Below, one piece after another: positions 24,601 through 31,687 of a stretch of 37,406 nt of DNA. Location of the stretch: IMG/VR virus record IMGVR_UViG_3300044630_007413, positions 1-37,406 of that record, one strand, 5' to 3'. The notes below the pieces were generated by a model. That model saw nothing but the letters and a program-made list of their open reading frames with translations, ran no database searches and was not told where the DNA came from. Each line of letters opens with the position of its first letter. The stretch's first letter is position 1. The translations under genes were made by a program, and so were the position numbers. This DNA comes from a virus.

Positions 24601-27235
24601 TTGTGTTTCATTACCGTCAGGAAGTACTTGTAATTTAACAGGTATTAACCCTAATTTACTTGAAATTTATGTAAAATTAGATTGTGTAGGATGTTGTCAA
24701 AACATATATAGAGTTAATTTAGATGATTGTTGTGGTACAATAACCACACCAACCCCAACCCCATCAACCCCAACCAATACGGTAACTCCAACAGTTACAC
24801 CTACAAATACGCTAACCCCCACAAATACTTTAACTCCAACAAACACATTAACACCAACAATAACTCCAACACAATGTGTTAATGTTGTTACAAATGGTAA
24901 TTTTGATACTAATTTAAGTGGTTGGACTAACGATAGTGGAGCACCTTGGGTTTGGAGTTCAAACTATGGAGGTTCTGCAGAAGCAACAGGTATGGATGAA
25001 CTATCTTGGCTATCTCAAAATTGTTTAACAGAAAATTGCGAATATCAGATAACATTTGAAGTTGTAATGAACAGTCCTTATATTCAATTTGTTGTTGTTG
25101 CGGGTGACACTAATATTGGTGGTTTACCACAAGGAGATAACGTATCTTCTACAATAACAACAAGTGGAATATACACAGTAAATTTAGTTTGTACGGGTAG
25201 TACTGAATTACAAATGTTTACATTTGACGGTAATGGAGCAGATAATGTTTTTGTAAAAAGTATAAGTGCTTGTTTATTAAATTGTCAAACACCAACTCCT
25301 ACTCCAACAAATACATTAACTCAAACGAATACCATTACACCAACAAATACACCAACCCCCACGAATACAATAACACCAACAAATACTCTTACACCAACTA
25401 ATACTCTTACTCCAACAGTTACGGAAACTCCAACCAATACCATCACCCCAACTAACACAATCACACCGACAAATACTTTAACTCCAACAGTTACCGAAAC
25501 TCCAACCAATACTCAAACACCGGGAGGTTCACCAACCCCAACTAATACTCTTACTCCAACTAATACTCAAACTCCTACCAATACCGTTACACCGACCGTA
25601 ACTGAAACCCCAACCAATACTTTAACACCTACAAATACTCTTACTCCAACAGTTACTGAAACTCCAACCAATACTCAAACACCGGGAGGTTCACCAACCC
25701 CAACTAATACTCAAACACCAACTAATACTATAACTCCAACCAACACCTTAACACCTACTGTTACAGAAACACCCACTAATACTCTTACTCCAACAGTTAC
25801 GGAAACTCCAACAAATACTATCACACCGACAAATACTGTTACTCCTACCAATACGGTTACACCAACAAACACCTTAACACCTACTAATACTTTAACACCT
25901 ACTGTTACAGAAACACCAACCAATACCATCACCCCAACTAATACTCAAACTCCAACCAATACTTTAACACCAACCATTACCGAAACCCCAACTAATACAA
26001 TCACACCAACCCTTACACCCACTAATACTTTAACCCCAACTAACACAATCACACCGACCATTACCGAAACACCAACTGTAACAGAAACACCCACTAATAC
26101 TCAAACACCAACTAATACCATCACACCAACAAATACTTTAACACCTACCAATACTCAAACGCCAACGAATACTCAAACACCAACTAACACAATCACACCA
26201 ACTAACACAATCACACCAACGGTGACACCAACTAATACAATTACACCAACATTAACACCAACAAGAACCATAACACCAACGGTAACTCCAACAACAGTAA
26301 TTGTGACGGTAAATGCAATAAACTGTTGTGATAGTTCAACATATACTTTCAACTTGACCGAAGGTGATTGGTTGGCAATATTTGCTAATAATCCTGCTAA
26401 CGCTTGGAGTGTAAATGGTTCTTGTTGGAATAATTTTAATATAGATACCTATAACCCAGTTCTACCATTATATTCAATAAATGGAGGACCATATACGGGT
26501 GGTTGTGTTGAATGTTTATCTGAATATCCATGTCCCTCACCAACACCAACACCCACTAACACCATCACACCAACAAGAACCCCAACTAATACTATTACAC
26601 CAACTATCACACGAACTATTACCCCAACAAGAACCATAACACCAACTAATACACCAACTAGAACTATAACACCAACATTTGGAGGTGTTACCCCAACACC
26701 ATCACCGTCACAACCACCATTTAGTTGTCCAGGTGGTTGTAAAACATATAGAATTATTATTACTAACGGAAGTATGACTGGTAATATAACATACACAGAT
26801 TGTTTAACTGGAAACCAATCATCAATACCATTTGATTGGTACCAAGGTCAAACAGATACTATTTATGTATGTGCATGTCTGAATACAGTAACAATTGCGG
26901 GTTATAATGAGGGTGGTGATTATAGTCTAACCCAAACATCAGCTGAATGTACATTAAATCAATCTTGTACATGTCACACGGTTACTATTAACCAACAAGA
27001 TTTAGATGACTCACAAAATAATACGGTATATTTAAGAGTCCAAGAATGTGATGGTAGTTGGGCGACAAGAACATTTAATACAGCGGGAACAACCAATATT
27101 TGTATTATGAATCTTTGGTCTCTGTCTGGTACTCCTTCTCTTTCTATGTATATCTTACAGGGTGGAAATATCGTTACAGCACCAAACTCAACAGTAACTA
27201 ATCTAACATCTCCATGTTCAGGAACAATGTGTTAA
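21617..27235 (+). CDS. Large multidomain Cys-rich / Thr-Pro adhesin-like protein, 1872 residues
   Basis: At least a dozen small Cys-rich domains are threaded on Thr-Pro linkers. Residues 1 to about 375 hold several ~60-residue modules with a C-x-C or CC start, a GD or GxCY core and a closing CxxC. Further modules follow near 23380, 23890, 24065 and 24480. Residues 1087-1223 (24875-25285) read NGNFDTNLSGWT... and resemble the jelly-roll carbohydrate-binding modules of the CBM4/9/22 type. After a long linker (25288-26290, containing TVTETPT units and two TPGGSPTPT breaks) come a CC-type domain (1560-1639) and the 172-residue terminal domain shared with the giant gene. It is preceded by a 177-base gap and followed closely by a tail gene. 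The likely role is a multivalent receptor- or glycan-binding virion protein. Confidence 0.75.
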   Translation: MSNFIVNRCGVTETLNADIPGASYSTIITGDTILSVAGICYEVTATGGTGADITLSLPSGYNVGSCNSFQCRSYIISGCSSGVQYEVVVPYSINPVGVPGQLVVWNNQCFGIVSHGGLGTYVLNQSSYVLPAQLSGLTCNDGYSGCTSMQTHTITECACDENTYTVNLPTGVTIGDSFLYNGICYSVGTNLSFDFSAKYLDVDTFYSAGCPACTSTINCNESYLVQQCGTEFYFLSPVAGNVGEYFRTTQYICYQYVQPDPTIQYFNTGLNGTYYESIANCNDCIPPPSQYGISCCPPYVYYSSVTQTFLIDFVYLIYDETLETVVSCFKGYDGVPTTAINLDTTYSSGSYSIVQQGYEVCAGLPNYTGDTPTYSCPECPSPTPTPTRTRTPTPTPTPDDNCGCWTLTIAQSDLDIAIGNTDTSLNNKLFYPYTPCGTTTIEITGSTTVSGVTYYCLNDLSIPPPSVYYYINDIYVGSSASNWQSSFTSCTNDGDCSISPTPTNTLTPTNTITPTNTLTPTNTITPTNTITPTNTITPTNTITPSFNDLPSPTPTNTLTPTNTLTPTLTPTNTVTPTVTPTNLIFLYTFIDCCSSEPPPLNEVRFNIVGSIPLNIGDTYTIDGYCYSVNSGGDTYDPFYSVKTLGTFFPDCASCTIEHPCPTPTPTPTVTETPTETPTPEPTITPTNTITITPTNTLTPTNTITPTNTITQTPTNTLTPTPTNTLTPTITITPTNTLTPQPEISPTPSASPTPTQSYKFKSCCGDYYVLNDIPGIIGQTYSGLTTGGCWTSTIDEFEPKQNATLGLNIEEPISCDDIGCSPCNDYVLINETPNSFLFDWIKCNGEVFIGVNLTAGDTINLECVCLLPATSGFTNNLVESGVTINPIGPGTCITPTPTPTLTPTNTPTRTITPTNTLTPTLTPTNTITPTNTLTPTNTLTPTPTLTPTVTSSPGAPCVRDTVTPKGVLINITSNSIYSDCTVYTGLTESTVTGSTYCVSLPSGSTCNLTGINPNLLEIYVKLDCVGCCQNIYRVNLDDCCGTITTPTPTPSTPTNTVTPTVTPTNTLTPTNTLTPTNTLTPTITPTQCVNVVTNGNFDTNLSGWTNDSGAPWVWSSNYGGSAEATGMDELSWLSQNCLTENCEYQITFEVVMNSPYIQFVVVAGDTNIGGLPQGDNVSSTITTSGIYTVNLVCTGSTELQMFTFDGNGADNVFVKSISACLLNCQTPTPTPTNTLTQTNTITPTNTPTPTNTITPTNTLTPTNTLTPTVTETPTNTITPTNTITPTNTLTPTVTETPTNTQTPGGSPTPTNTLTPTNTQTPTNTVTPTVTETPTNTLTPTNTLTPTVTETPTNTQTPGGSPTPTNTQTPTNTITPTNTLTPTVTETPTNTLTPTVTETPTNTITPTNTVTPTNTVTPTNTLTPTNTLTPTVTETPTNTITPTNTQTPTNTLTPTITETPTNTITPTLTPTNTLTPTNTITPTITETPTVTETPTNTQTPTNTITPTNTLTPTNTQTPTNTQTPTNTITPTNTITPTVTPTNTITPTLTPTRTITPTVTPTTVIVTVNAINCCDSSTYTFNLTEGDWLAIFANNPANAWSVNGSCWNNFNIDTYNPVLPLYSINGGPYTGGCVECLSEYPCPSPTPTPTNTITPTRTPTNTITPTITRTITPTRTITPTNTPTRTITPTFGGVTPTPSPSQPPFSCPGGCKTYRIIITNGSMTGNITYTDCLTGNQSSIPFDWYQGQTDTIYVCACLNTVTIAGYNEGGDYSLTQTSAECTLNQSCTCHTVTINQQDLDDSQNNTVYLRVQECDGSWATRTFNTAGTTNICIMNLWSLSGTPSLSMYILQGGNIVTAPNSTVTNLTSPCSGTMC
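25288..26290 (+). repeat. Thr-Pro repeat linker of the 1872-residue protein
   Basis: About 1 kb of in-frame [18 protein letters not shown] and TPTVTE units. The Glu-containing units resemble the 5' part of the giant gene, whereas its last units ([11 protein letters not shown]) match the 3' part. A TQTPGGSPTPT break occurs twice (about 25513 and 25681) in identical sequence context, showing an internal duplication of about 168 bases. Confidence 0.85.
26717..27232 (+). repeat. C-terminal Cys-rich module, second copy
   Basis: This is the partner of 19383-19895. It has the same CPGGC start, the same [12 protein letters not shown] motif and the same PCSGT-C end, with stretches of identical DNA. 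It has two parts: a TYRI-type subdomain and a C-T-C---TI-QQDLDDSQ-NT subdomain. The latter also resembles the segment CGCWTLTIAQSDLD at about 22819 in the same gene. Confidence 0.8.
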
Positions 27236-27269
27236 TTATAAAATAAAATGAAAAAAATAAATAACTAAT

Positions 27270-29450
27270 ATGAGCTTTTTAAGTAAAAATAATTCAGAAT
27301 TCCTATCTGTGAGAATAACCCAAAAGGGAAGAAACAATATCTCAAAGGGTAATTTTAACATATCATATTTTCAAATTGGGGATTCCGAATTTGATTATAC
27401 TGCACCATTTGATAATTTTACAGGTTTGGGAAAAATACCTCACCAATCGGTTTTTTCACCAATGGATAAGGAAAGTGGAGTAAAATACCCATATAAAATT
27501 GATAATTCAGCAACATCCACAGTTTATGGTATTCCTATTCAGATGTCAACAACTGATACAATAAGAAATGTAATGGGACCAGCAGGATTTGTTAGTGAAT
27601 ATAAAGAATATGACCCAGCAGATTGTACTGGTACATCTATTGAATGCACCACACAAAGTATTTCTATTTCGAGTATTAATGGTTCATCTTCGATTACTGT
27701 TCCAACAGGTAGTAGTTTTAACAATTGTGAGTATATTACATTAGTTTTCAGTCAATTTTGTGGAACTGACCCTAATTATCCGGTGATTACAGGACAATCT
27801 TCAAGTTTAGTTTATAAAGTTTTATCTGTTAGTGGTAACACACTTACAATTGATAGACCAACTCCTATATTAACGGGATGTACAGGTAATGCTCAAGTTA
27901 TCTGTAATTCATGTGAAAATGAATTTCCAATAAGTGTTGAATATAACCCAAGTTGTAGACCAGCAGATATTGACCCATCACAACAATTAAATCCATGGAA
28001 AATGGAAGTTGTTTGGGGTGATAAACCAATTGGTTTTGATGCTACGGTTATTGGTACGGGTCCTGATGAAAGTTTATCAGGTTTTACATCAAATAAACAC
28101 GTCTCAACAAAACAATTCTTAGGTTACACTACATCAAGTGGACAAACATTTAATAATTTTACAGGAGCAACAATAACATATCCAACGTCATATCGTAATT
28201 CATTTGGTGAACAGATTAATGTATCACCCGAAGAACAAAGATGTATTGCGGTCATTCATTATTCAGAATTAGGGGACTTAAAAAACGACCCAGAAAGATT
28301 CTTTAAGTATGATGATTATATTAGTACTGACACAACATCTGAACCATTATTAGAAGACTCAATTGGAAATCCAATTACAGATTTAGAATATTTTGAAGTT
28401 TACATCCCTTTTATACAATATCATAGAAATAGTGGAACTACTATTGGTGCATTATTTACAATGGATACAGTTAACTACTATGTTGATTCAAACATTAACG
28501 CGAACCAACGATTATTATTCCGTTATCTTTTAGATGAAAATGGAAATAAAGTCGGAAAAGTGTTTGTAAATAATAAAATTGTGGTTTTTGATGACCAAGA
28601 ATTGGTTGCAGTACTTGACTACAAATCAAATAGAAAATACACACTACCTTCACCTAAAGTTACATACATTCCAAGTGATGGAACATCCGTAAGTTCATTT
28701 TTTTCGGGTAACATTGAAGAAACAACATGGGTAACATATATGTTTACTTATAGTGGTAGTACGGGTAACGATATTAATGCGTTAAATGGTTTACCATGTA
28801 ACTACTATACTAAATTTGAAGCAACAAGTGGTAGTACCTTCTATCAGATACCGTCAAATTTATATGTTAAATTTACAGGTGATTTTTTCTCAAATATGAC
28901 ATCAGCAAATGGACTATGTGGAGCAACTAGTGGATTTATCGCTAGCGAGTTCTACTTATTAATACAAAAAACAAACTTAGGAGAATTACCAACACCATTA
29001 GATTGGAAAATAATTGATATGACATCAGGAACAACAAAAGTAGGTGGATTAATCGACCCAACAAGTTTAGTTGATGTTTCTTTCATTGTTGATTTTGATA
29101 CTTATGACAACGGTTCAATTTATGATATTGAACAATACATGGGGTTAGTACCAAATGAGGATGATTCAATAATTGAACCCGGATTACCACAATTTGGTGA
29201 CGAACAACCTTTTCCTGGTAGCATTAGATTAGTTAGAGCAACGGACATTGAAAAAATGAATTTCATGGTTAATTTACCATCATCTCAATTCTTAACAACC
29301 CAAAACCCAACATATACCGTGGGACAAATGAAAAGAATTACCGAAGTTGCTTTATTAAATGAGAATAAGGAAGTTCTTGTTATTGGTAAAGTTTCTAATC
29401 CAATAAAAAGAAGTGGTACACAAGTGTTTGCGGTTAAGATAGATTTCTAA
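27270..29450 (+). CDS. Tail/baseplate structural protein, 726 residues
   Basis: The N-terminus (FLSVRITQKGRNNISKGNFN, then YFQIGDSEFDY) has the form seen at the start of many phage tail or fibre-attachment proteins, in which a 'QKGR...GDSE' segment precedes a beta-rich body. This is recalled, not searched. Residues about 115-235 form a Cys-containing insertion similar in style to the adhesin modules upstream, but there is no Thr-Pro linker. The C-terminal part is conserved-looking and Cys-free, with PGSIRLVRATDIEKMNFMV and MKRITEVALLNENKEVLVIG. The gene starts 34 bases after the 1872-residue gene. It is probably a virion protein that completes the tail or fibre assembly block; the exact role is unknown. 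Confidence 0.6.
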   Translation: MSFLSKNNSEFLSVRITQKGRNNISKGNFNISYFQIGDSEFDYTAPFDNFTGLGKIPHQSVFSPMDKESGVKYPYKIDNSATSTVYGIPIQMSTTDTIRNVMGPAGFVSEYKEYDPADCTGTSIECTTQSISISSINGSSSITVPTGSSFNNCEYITLVFSQFCGTDPNYPVITGQSSSLVYKVLSVSGNTLTIDRPTPILTGCTGNAQVICNSCENEFPISVEYNPSCRPADIDPSQQLNPWKMEVVWGDKPIGFDATVIGTGPDESLSGFTSNKHVSTKQFLGYTTSSGQTFNNFTGATITYPTSYRNSFGEQINVSPEEQRCIAVIHYSELGDLKNDPERFFKYDDYISTDTTSEPLLEDSIGNPITDLEYFEVYIPFIQYHRNSGTTIGALFTMDTVNYYVDSNINANQRLLFRYLLDENGNKVGKVFVNNKIVVFDDQELVAVLDYKSNRKYTLPSPKVTYIPSDGTSVSSFFSGNIEETTWVTYMFTYSGSTGNDINALNGLPCNYYTKFEATSGSTFYQIPSNLYVKFTGDFFSNMTSANGLCGATSGFIASEFYLLIQKTNLGELPTPLDWKIIDMTSGTTKVGGLIDPTSLVDVSFIVDFDTYDNGSIYDIEQYMGLVPNEDDSIIEPGLPQFGDEQPFPGSIRLVRATDIEKMNFMVNLPSSQFLTTQNPTYTVGQMKRITEVALLNENKEVLVIGKVSNPIKRSGTQVFAVKIDF

Positions 29451-29489
29451 CACTTTACTTTATTAAAAATATCCTGTATATATTTTGAT

Positions 29490-30098
29490 ATGACAACAAA
29501 ATTAAAGAATGCTCCCAAGATTTTGGGATTAGACATTTCAACTAAGACCACCGGGTGGGCGCTATTCGATATTAATTCTTCTAAATTATTAGAATTAACA
29601 CATTTCTCACCTAAGATAAAACCACAACCAGAAGATAAAATAGAAGAGATGTTAAAAAAAGCCGATGCTTTTAGAGAACACTTAGAGAATTATAAAGATG
29701 TGGGAATAACTAAAATAGTTATTGAAGAACCTTTGTTGAATTCAAACAACATTTATACGGTCGGAACGTTGTTGAGATACAACACAATGATTTTAAAATG
29801 TTGTTATGACATGTTAGGAATCGTTCCTACATTTATTTCAACTTACAACGCAAGAAAATTTGCGTTCCCAAGTTTAGTTGGACTAAATGATAAAGGTAAA
29901 AATGTTTTATTTGGTGGATTACCAAAAGATATTGATAAAAAACATATTATTTGGGAAAATGTAAATTCAGTTTGTCCTGAAGTAGAATGGTTGTACGGTA
30001 AAACTGGACAACTTAGAAAAGAAAATTACGATATGAGTGACGCAGCAACTGCCGTTATTGGTTATGTTAATATGCAGAAAAATAGTTTAAAAAACTAA
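29490..30098 (+). CDS. RuvC-like Holliday junction resolvase / RNase H-fold nuclease
   Basis: The 202-residue product has the RuvC pattern of acidic residues: Asp15 in ILGLDIST on the first strand, Glu79/Glu80 in IVIEEPLL, and Asp181/Asp184 in DMSDAATAVIGY near the C-terminus. This class resolves branched DNA before packaging or during recombination-dependent replication. The length is close to bacterial RuvC (about 170-190), with a small insertion around residues 130-165. It sits between two structural genes. The ATG is preceded by TATATTTTGAT and no Shine-Dalgarno sequence. The next gene starts one base after its stop. The fold assignment is confident; the exact substrate is not shown. Confidence 0.8.
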   Translation: MTTKLKNAPKILGLDISTKTTGWALFDINSSKLLELTHFSPKIKPQPEDKIEEMLKKADAFREHLENYKDVGITKIVIEEPLLNSNNIYTVGTLLRYNTMILKCCYDMLGIVPTFISTYNARKFAFPSLVGLNDKGKNVLFGGLPKDIDKKHIIWENVNSVCPEVEWLYGKTGQLRKENYDMSDAATAVIGYVNMQKNSLKN

Positions 30099-30099
30099 T

Positions 30100-30576
30100 A
30101 TGTCTAATTTTAAATTATTTAGAGGTTACTTAGATGAACCGGGTCGAATGACCGATAACAACTCAAATCAAAATGGGGTGTTCATTCCAGCATTTGAACC
30201 GATGAGACAAAATAGATTCTTAATTATTTTTCCTGAAATATTCAATATATCACCTTATTTAGTTAGAATGGCATCAAGACCAACAGCAACATTTAATGAT
30301 GGTTTGGTTAGATGGGATGACATGCAGTTTACACTACACGACCCAATAAGTCCATCCATGTCACAAACAATTTATGAACTTATAGGTACAGAAATACTTT
30401 ATAGTCCGATGGTTATAAAACTTCAAATGTTAGGACCTGTTGGAGATATAATTTCAGATTGGTCAATATGGGGAGCAATTAATTCGGCCGATTTTGGTGA
30501 TTTAGACTACAGTTCTGATGAATTGGCGGATGTTACATTAAACATGAGTATATCAAATGTTATATTAAATTATTAA
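30100..30576 (+). CDS. Tail tube protein (T4 gp19-like)
   Basis: The 158-residue product matches the contractile-tail tube family in length and landmarks. There is an early NRFLIIFPE strand, a central segment ARRANGED as MQFTLHDPISPSMSQTIYEL, and the diagnostic C-terminal run VGDIISDWSIWGA followed by FGDLDYSSDELADVTLNMS. In T4 gp19 and the related tube initiator gp54 the corresponding region reads much the same (DFGDLDYSSDE). The protein would form the inner tube through which DNA passes, so its presence argues for a myovirus. The alternative is a gp54-like or second tube paralogue. It begins one base after the RuvC-like gene and is followed by a terminator-like hairpin about 90 bases downstream. 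Confidence 0.75.
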   Translation: MSNFKLFRGYLDEPGRMTDNNSNQNGVFIPAFEPMRQNRFLIIFPEIFNISPYLVRMASRPTATFNDGLVRWDDMQFTLHDPISPSMSQTIYELIGTEILYSPMVIKLQMLGPVGDIISDWSIWGAINSADFGDLDYSSDELADVTLNMSISNVILNY

Positions 30577-30600
30577 ATTAATTTTGTAATTTAATTTTTT

Positions 30601-30620
30601 TTGTTTATACTTTATCTATT
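30601..30620 (+). promoter_or_regulatory. Promoter-like element before the candidate small RNA
   Basis: A T-tract leads into TTGTTTATACTTTATCTATT. The same TTGTTTATACTT occurs at 30731 just before the primase start, and close variants occur at 4861 and 33862. Here no ORF follows, only hairpins and a T-run, which favours a transcriptional rather than translational role for the element. Confidence 0.45.
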
Positions 30621-30621
30621 A

Positions 30622-30702
30622 TAAAAAACATATCATATCATTGTAGCACAATGTACAATGGTATAAGACGGAAGTTGTTGGTGTACGCTTCCGTCTTTTT
30701 TA
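30622..30702 (+). ncRNA. Candidate small structured RNA of unknown function
   Basis: Directly after the promoter-like element lie two abutting hairpins. The first pairs 30635-30645 (ATATCATTGTA) with 30654-30664 (TACAATGGTAT), 11 pairs including one G-U, around an 8-base loop GCACAATG. The second pairs 30665-30674 (AAGACGGAAG) with 30688-30697 (CTTCCGTCTT), 10 perfect pairs, around a 13-base loop, and runs into T6. Because base 30664 ends one helix and 30665 begins the next, the helices could stack coaxially. It does not fold as a tRNA. The alternatives are a tandem terminator of the tail tube transcript or a leader of the primase gene. Confidence 0.45.
30665..30702 (+). terminator. Rho-independent terminator
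   Basis: A perfect 10-base stem (AAGACGGAAG / CTTCCGTCTT) with a 13-base loop is followed by six T residues (30696-30701). It is the only clear intrinsic terminator in the window. It separates the structural/RuvC block from the replication block and would end both the tail tube transcript and any RNA started at about 30620. Confidence 0.75.
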
Positions 30703-30730
30703 TTTCCAAATTTTGTTATTTCAATTTTTT

Positions 30731-30748
30731 TTGTTTATACTTCCTATT
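30731..30748 (+). promoter_or_regulatory. Promoter-like element abutting the primase start
   Basis: TTGTTTATACTTCCTATT, preceded by TCAATTTTTT, ends exactly at the primase ATG. The same arrangement (TCAATTTTTTTTT-TTG-TATAATTTAGCATT-ATG) precedes the gene at 33879. If the TATA box acts as a -10 element, the transcript would have almost no leader. Confidence 0.4.
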
Positions 30749-31687
30749 ATGTCATCAATAGCAATAGAATATGCACCAGTTATCGATATTTTAGAAGATA
30801 TTCTAGGTGAACATCGAATGCATAATGATTATAAGGGTCAAATATCTTTTGATTGTCCCGTTTGTTCATATGATATTAAAGGTTTGGATGATGGAGATGG
30901 TAAGGGAAACTTAGAGGTTAATTACAAACGAGCGGTTTATAAATGTTGGTCATGTGCTGAAACAAACAATACTCACGGTTCAATATATAAATTAATTAAA
31001 AAGTATGGAAATCAAAAACATCTGAAAAGATATGAGTTATTAAAACCAGAAGATGTTGAATTTGTACAACCAATTAAGAAAGAAGTAAAACTACCCCAAG
31101 GGTTTGTACCACTAAATAATGTTAGTTTAGGTATGAAGTTGTCACACCAATATAAACAGGCAATGACATACCTTAAAAAAAGAAACATAGATGATAAAAT
31201 AATAAGAAAATTTAATATTGGGTTTTGTTATGATGGACACTATGAGAATAGAATTGTAATTCCATCGTATAATGAACAAAGAAAAATTAACTATTTTATT
31301 GCTCGTTCATATTTGTCCAAAACAAAAATGAAATATAGGAATCCTGATGTTCAAAAGGAGTTAATCATCTTTAATGAAAGTCTAATTGATTGGACTAAAA
31401 AGATTTATCTTGTTGAGGGTGTTTTTGATTCGGTTTTTTTAGATAACGCAATACCAATGTTAGGTAAATACATAAGTGATTTACTATATAGTAAAATATA
31501 CGAGAATGGTAATGAGGTTACAATTGTTTTGGATGGGGATGCATGGAGTGACGCTGAGAAACTTTACCATAAAATAAATTGTGGTAGATTAATGGGTAAA
31601 GTTAATATCATCAAGTTACCAAAAGATAAAGATATTGCCGACTTACAAGGTAATTTACAAGATTATAAAGAATTTAAATTAGACTAA
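30749..31687 (+). CDS. DnaG-type DNA primase with zinc finger and Toprim domain
   Basis: The 312-residue product makes RNA primers for replication. A zinc-binding motif is seen at Cys36-P-V-Cys39 and Cys66-W-S-Cys69 near the N-terminus. The Toprim core has Glu223 in YLVEGVFDSVF and Asp262/Asp264 in VLDGDAWSD, with a further acidic site in PKDKDIAD (residues 291-298). No helicase domain follows, so the protein is shorter than T7 gp4 or cellular DnaG, and the helicase must be encoded elsewhere. I chose the ATG at 30749. A TTG 36 bases upstream is in frame but would lie in the promoter-like T-tract and add a hydrophobic, non-conserved leader. The stop overlaps the next start by one base (TAATG). 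Confidence 0.85.
   Translation: MSSIAIEYAPVIDILEDILGEHRMHNDYKGQISFDCPVCSYDIKGLDDGDGKGNLEVNYKRAVYKCWSCAETNNTHGSIYKLIKKYGNQKHLKRYELLKPEDVEFVQPIKKEVKLPQGFVPLNNVSLGMKLSHQYKQAMTYLKKRNIDDKIIRKFNIGFCYDGHYENRIVIPSYNEQRKINYFIARSYLSKTKMKYRNPDVQKELIIFNESLIDWTKKIYLVEGVFDSVFLDNAIPMLGKYISDLLYSKIYENGNEVTIVLDGDAWSDAEKLYHKINCGRLMGKVNIIKLPKDKDIADLQGNLQDYKEFKLD

Noticed and set aside
30640-30697. tRNA gene suggested by the TTGTAGCACAATG phrase
   Set aside because: No acceptor stem, anticodon arm or T-arm can be formed. The segment folds better as two simple hairpins, the second a terminator.
30713-30748. Upstream TTG start for the primase
   Set aside because: It lies in the T-tract of the promoter-like element and adds a hydrophobic leader not expected before the zinc-finger domain. 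ATG at 30749 is preferred.
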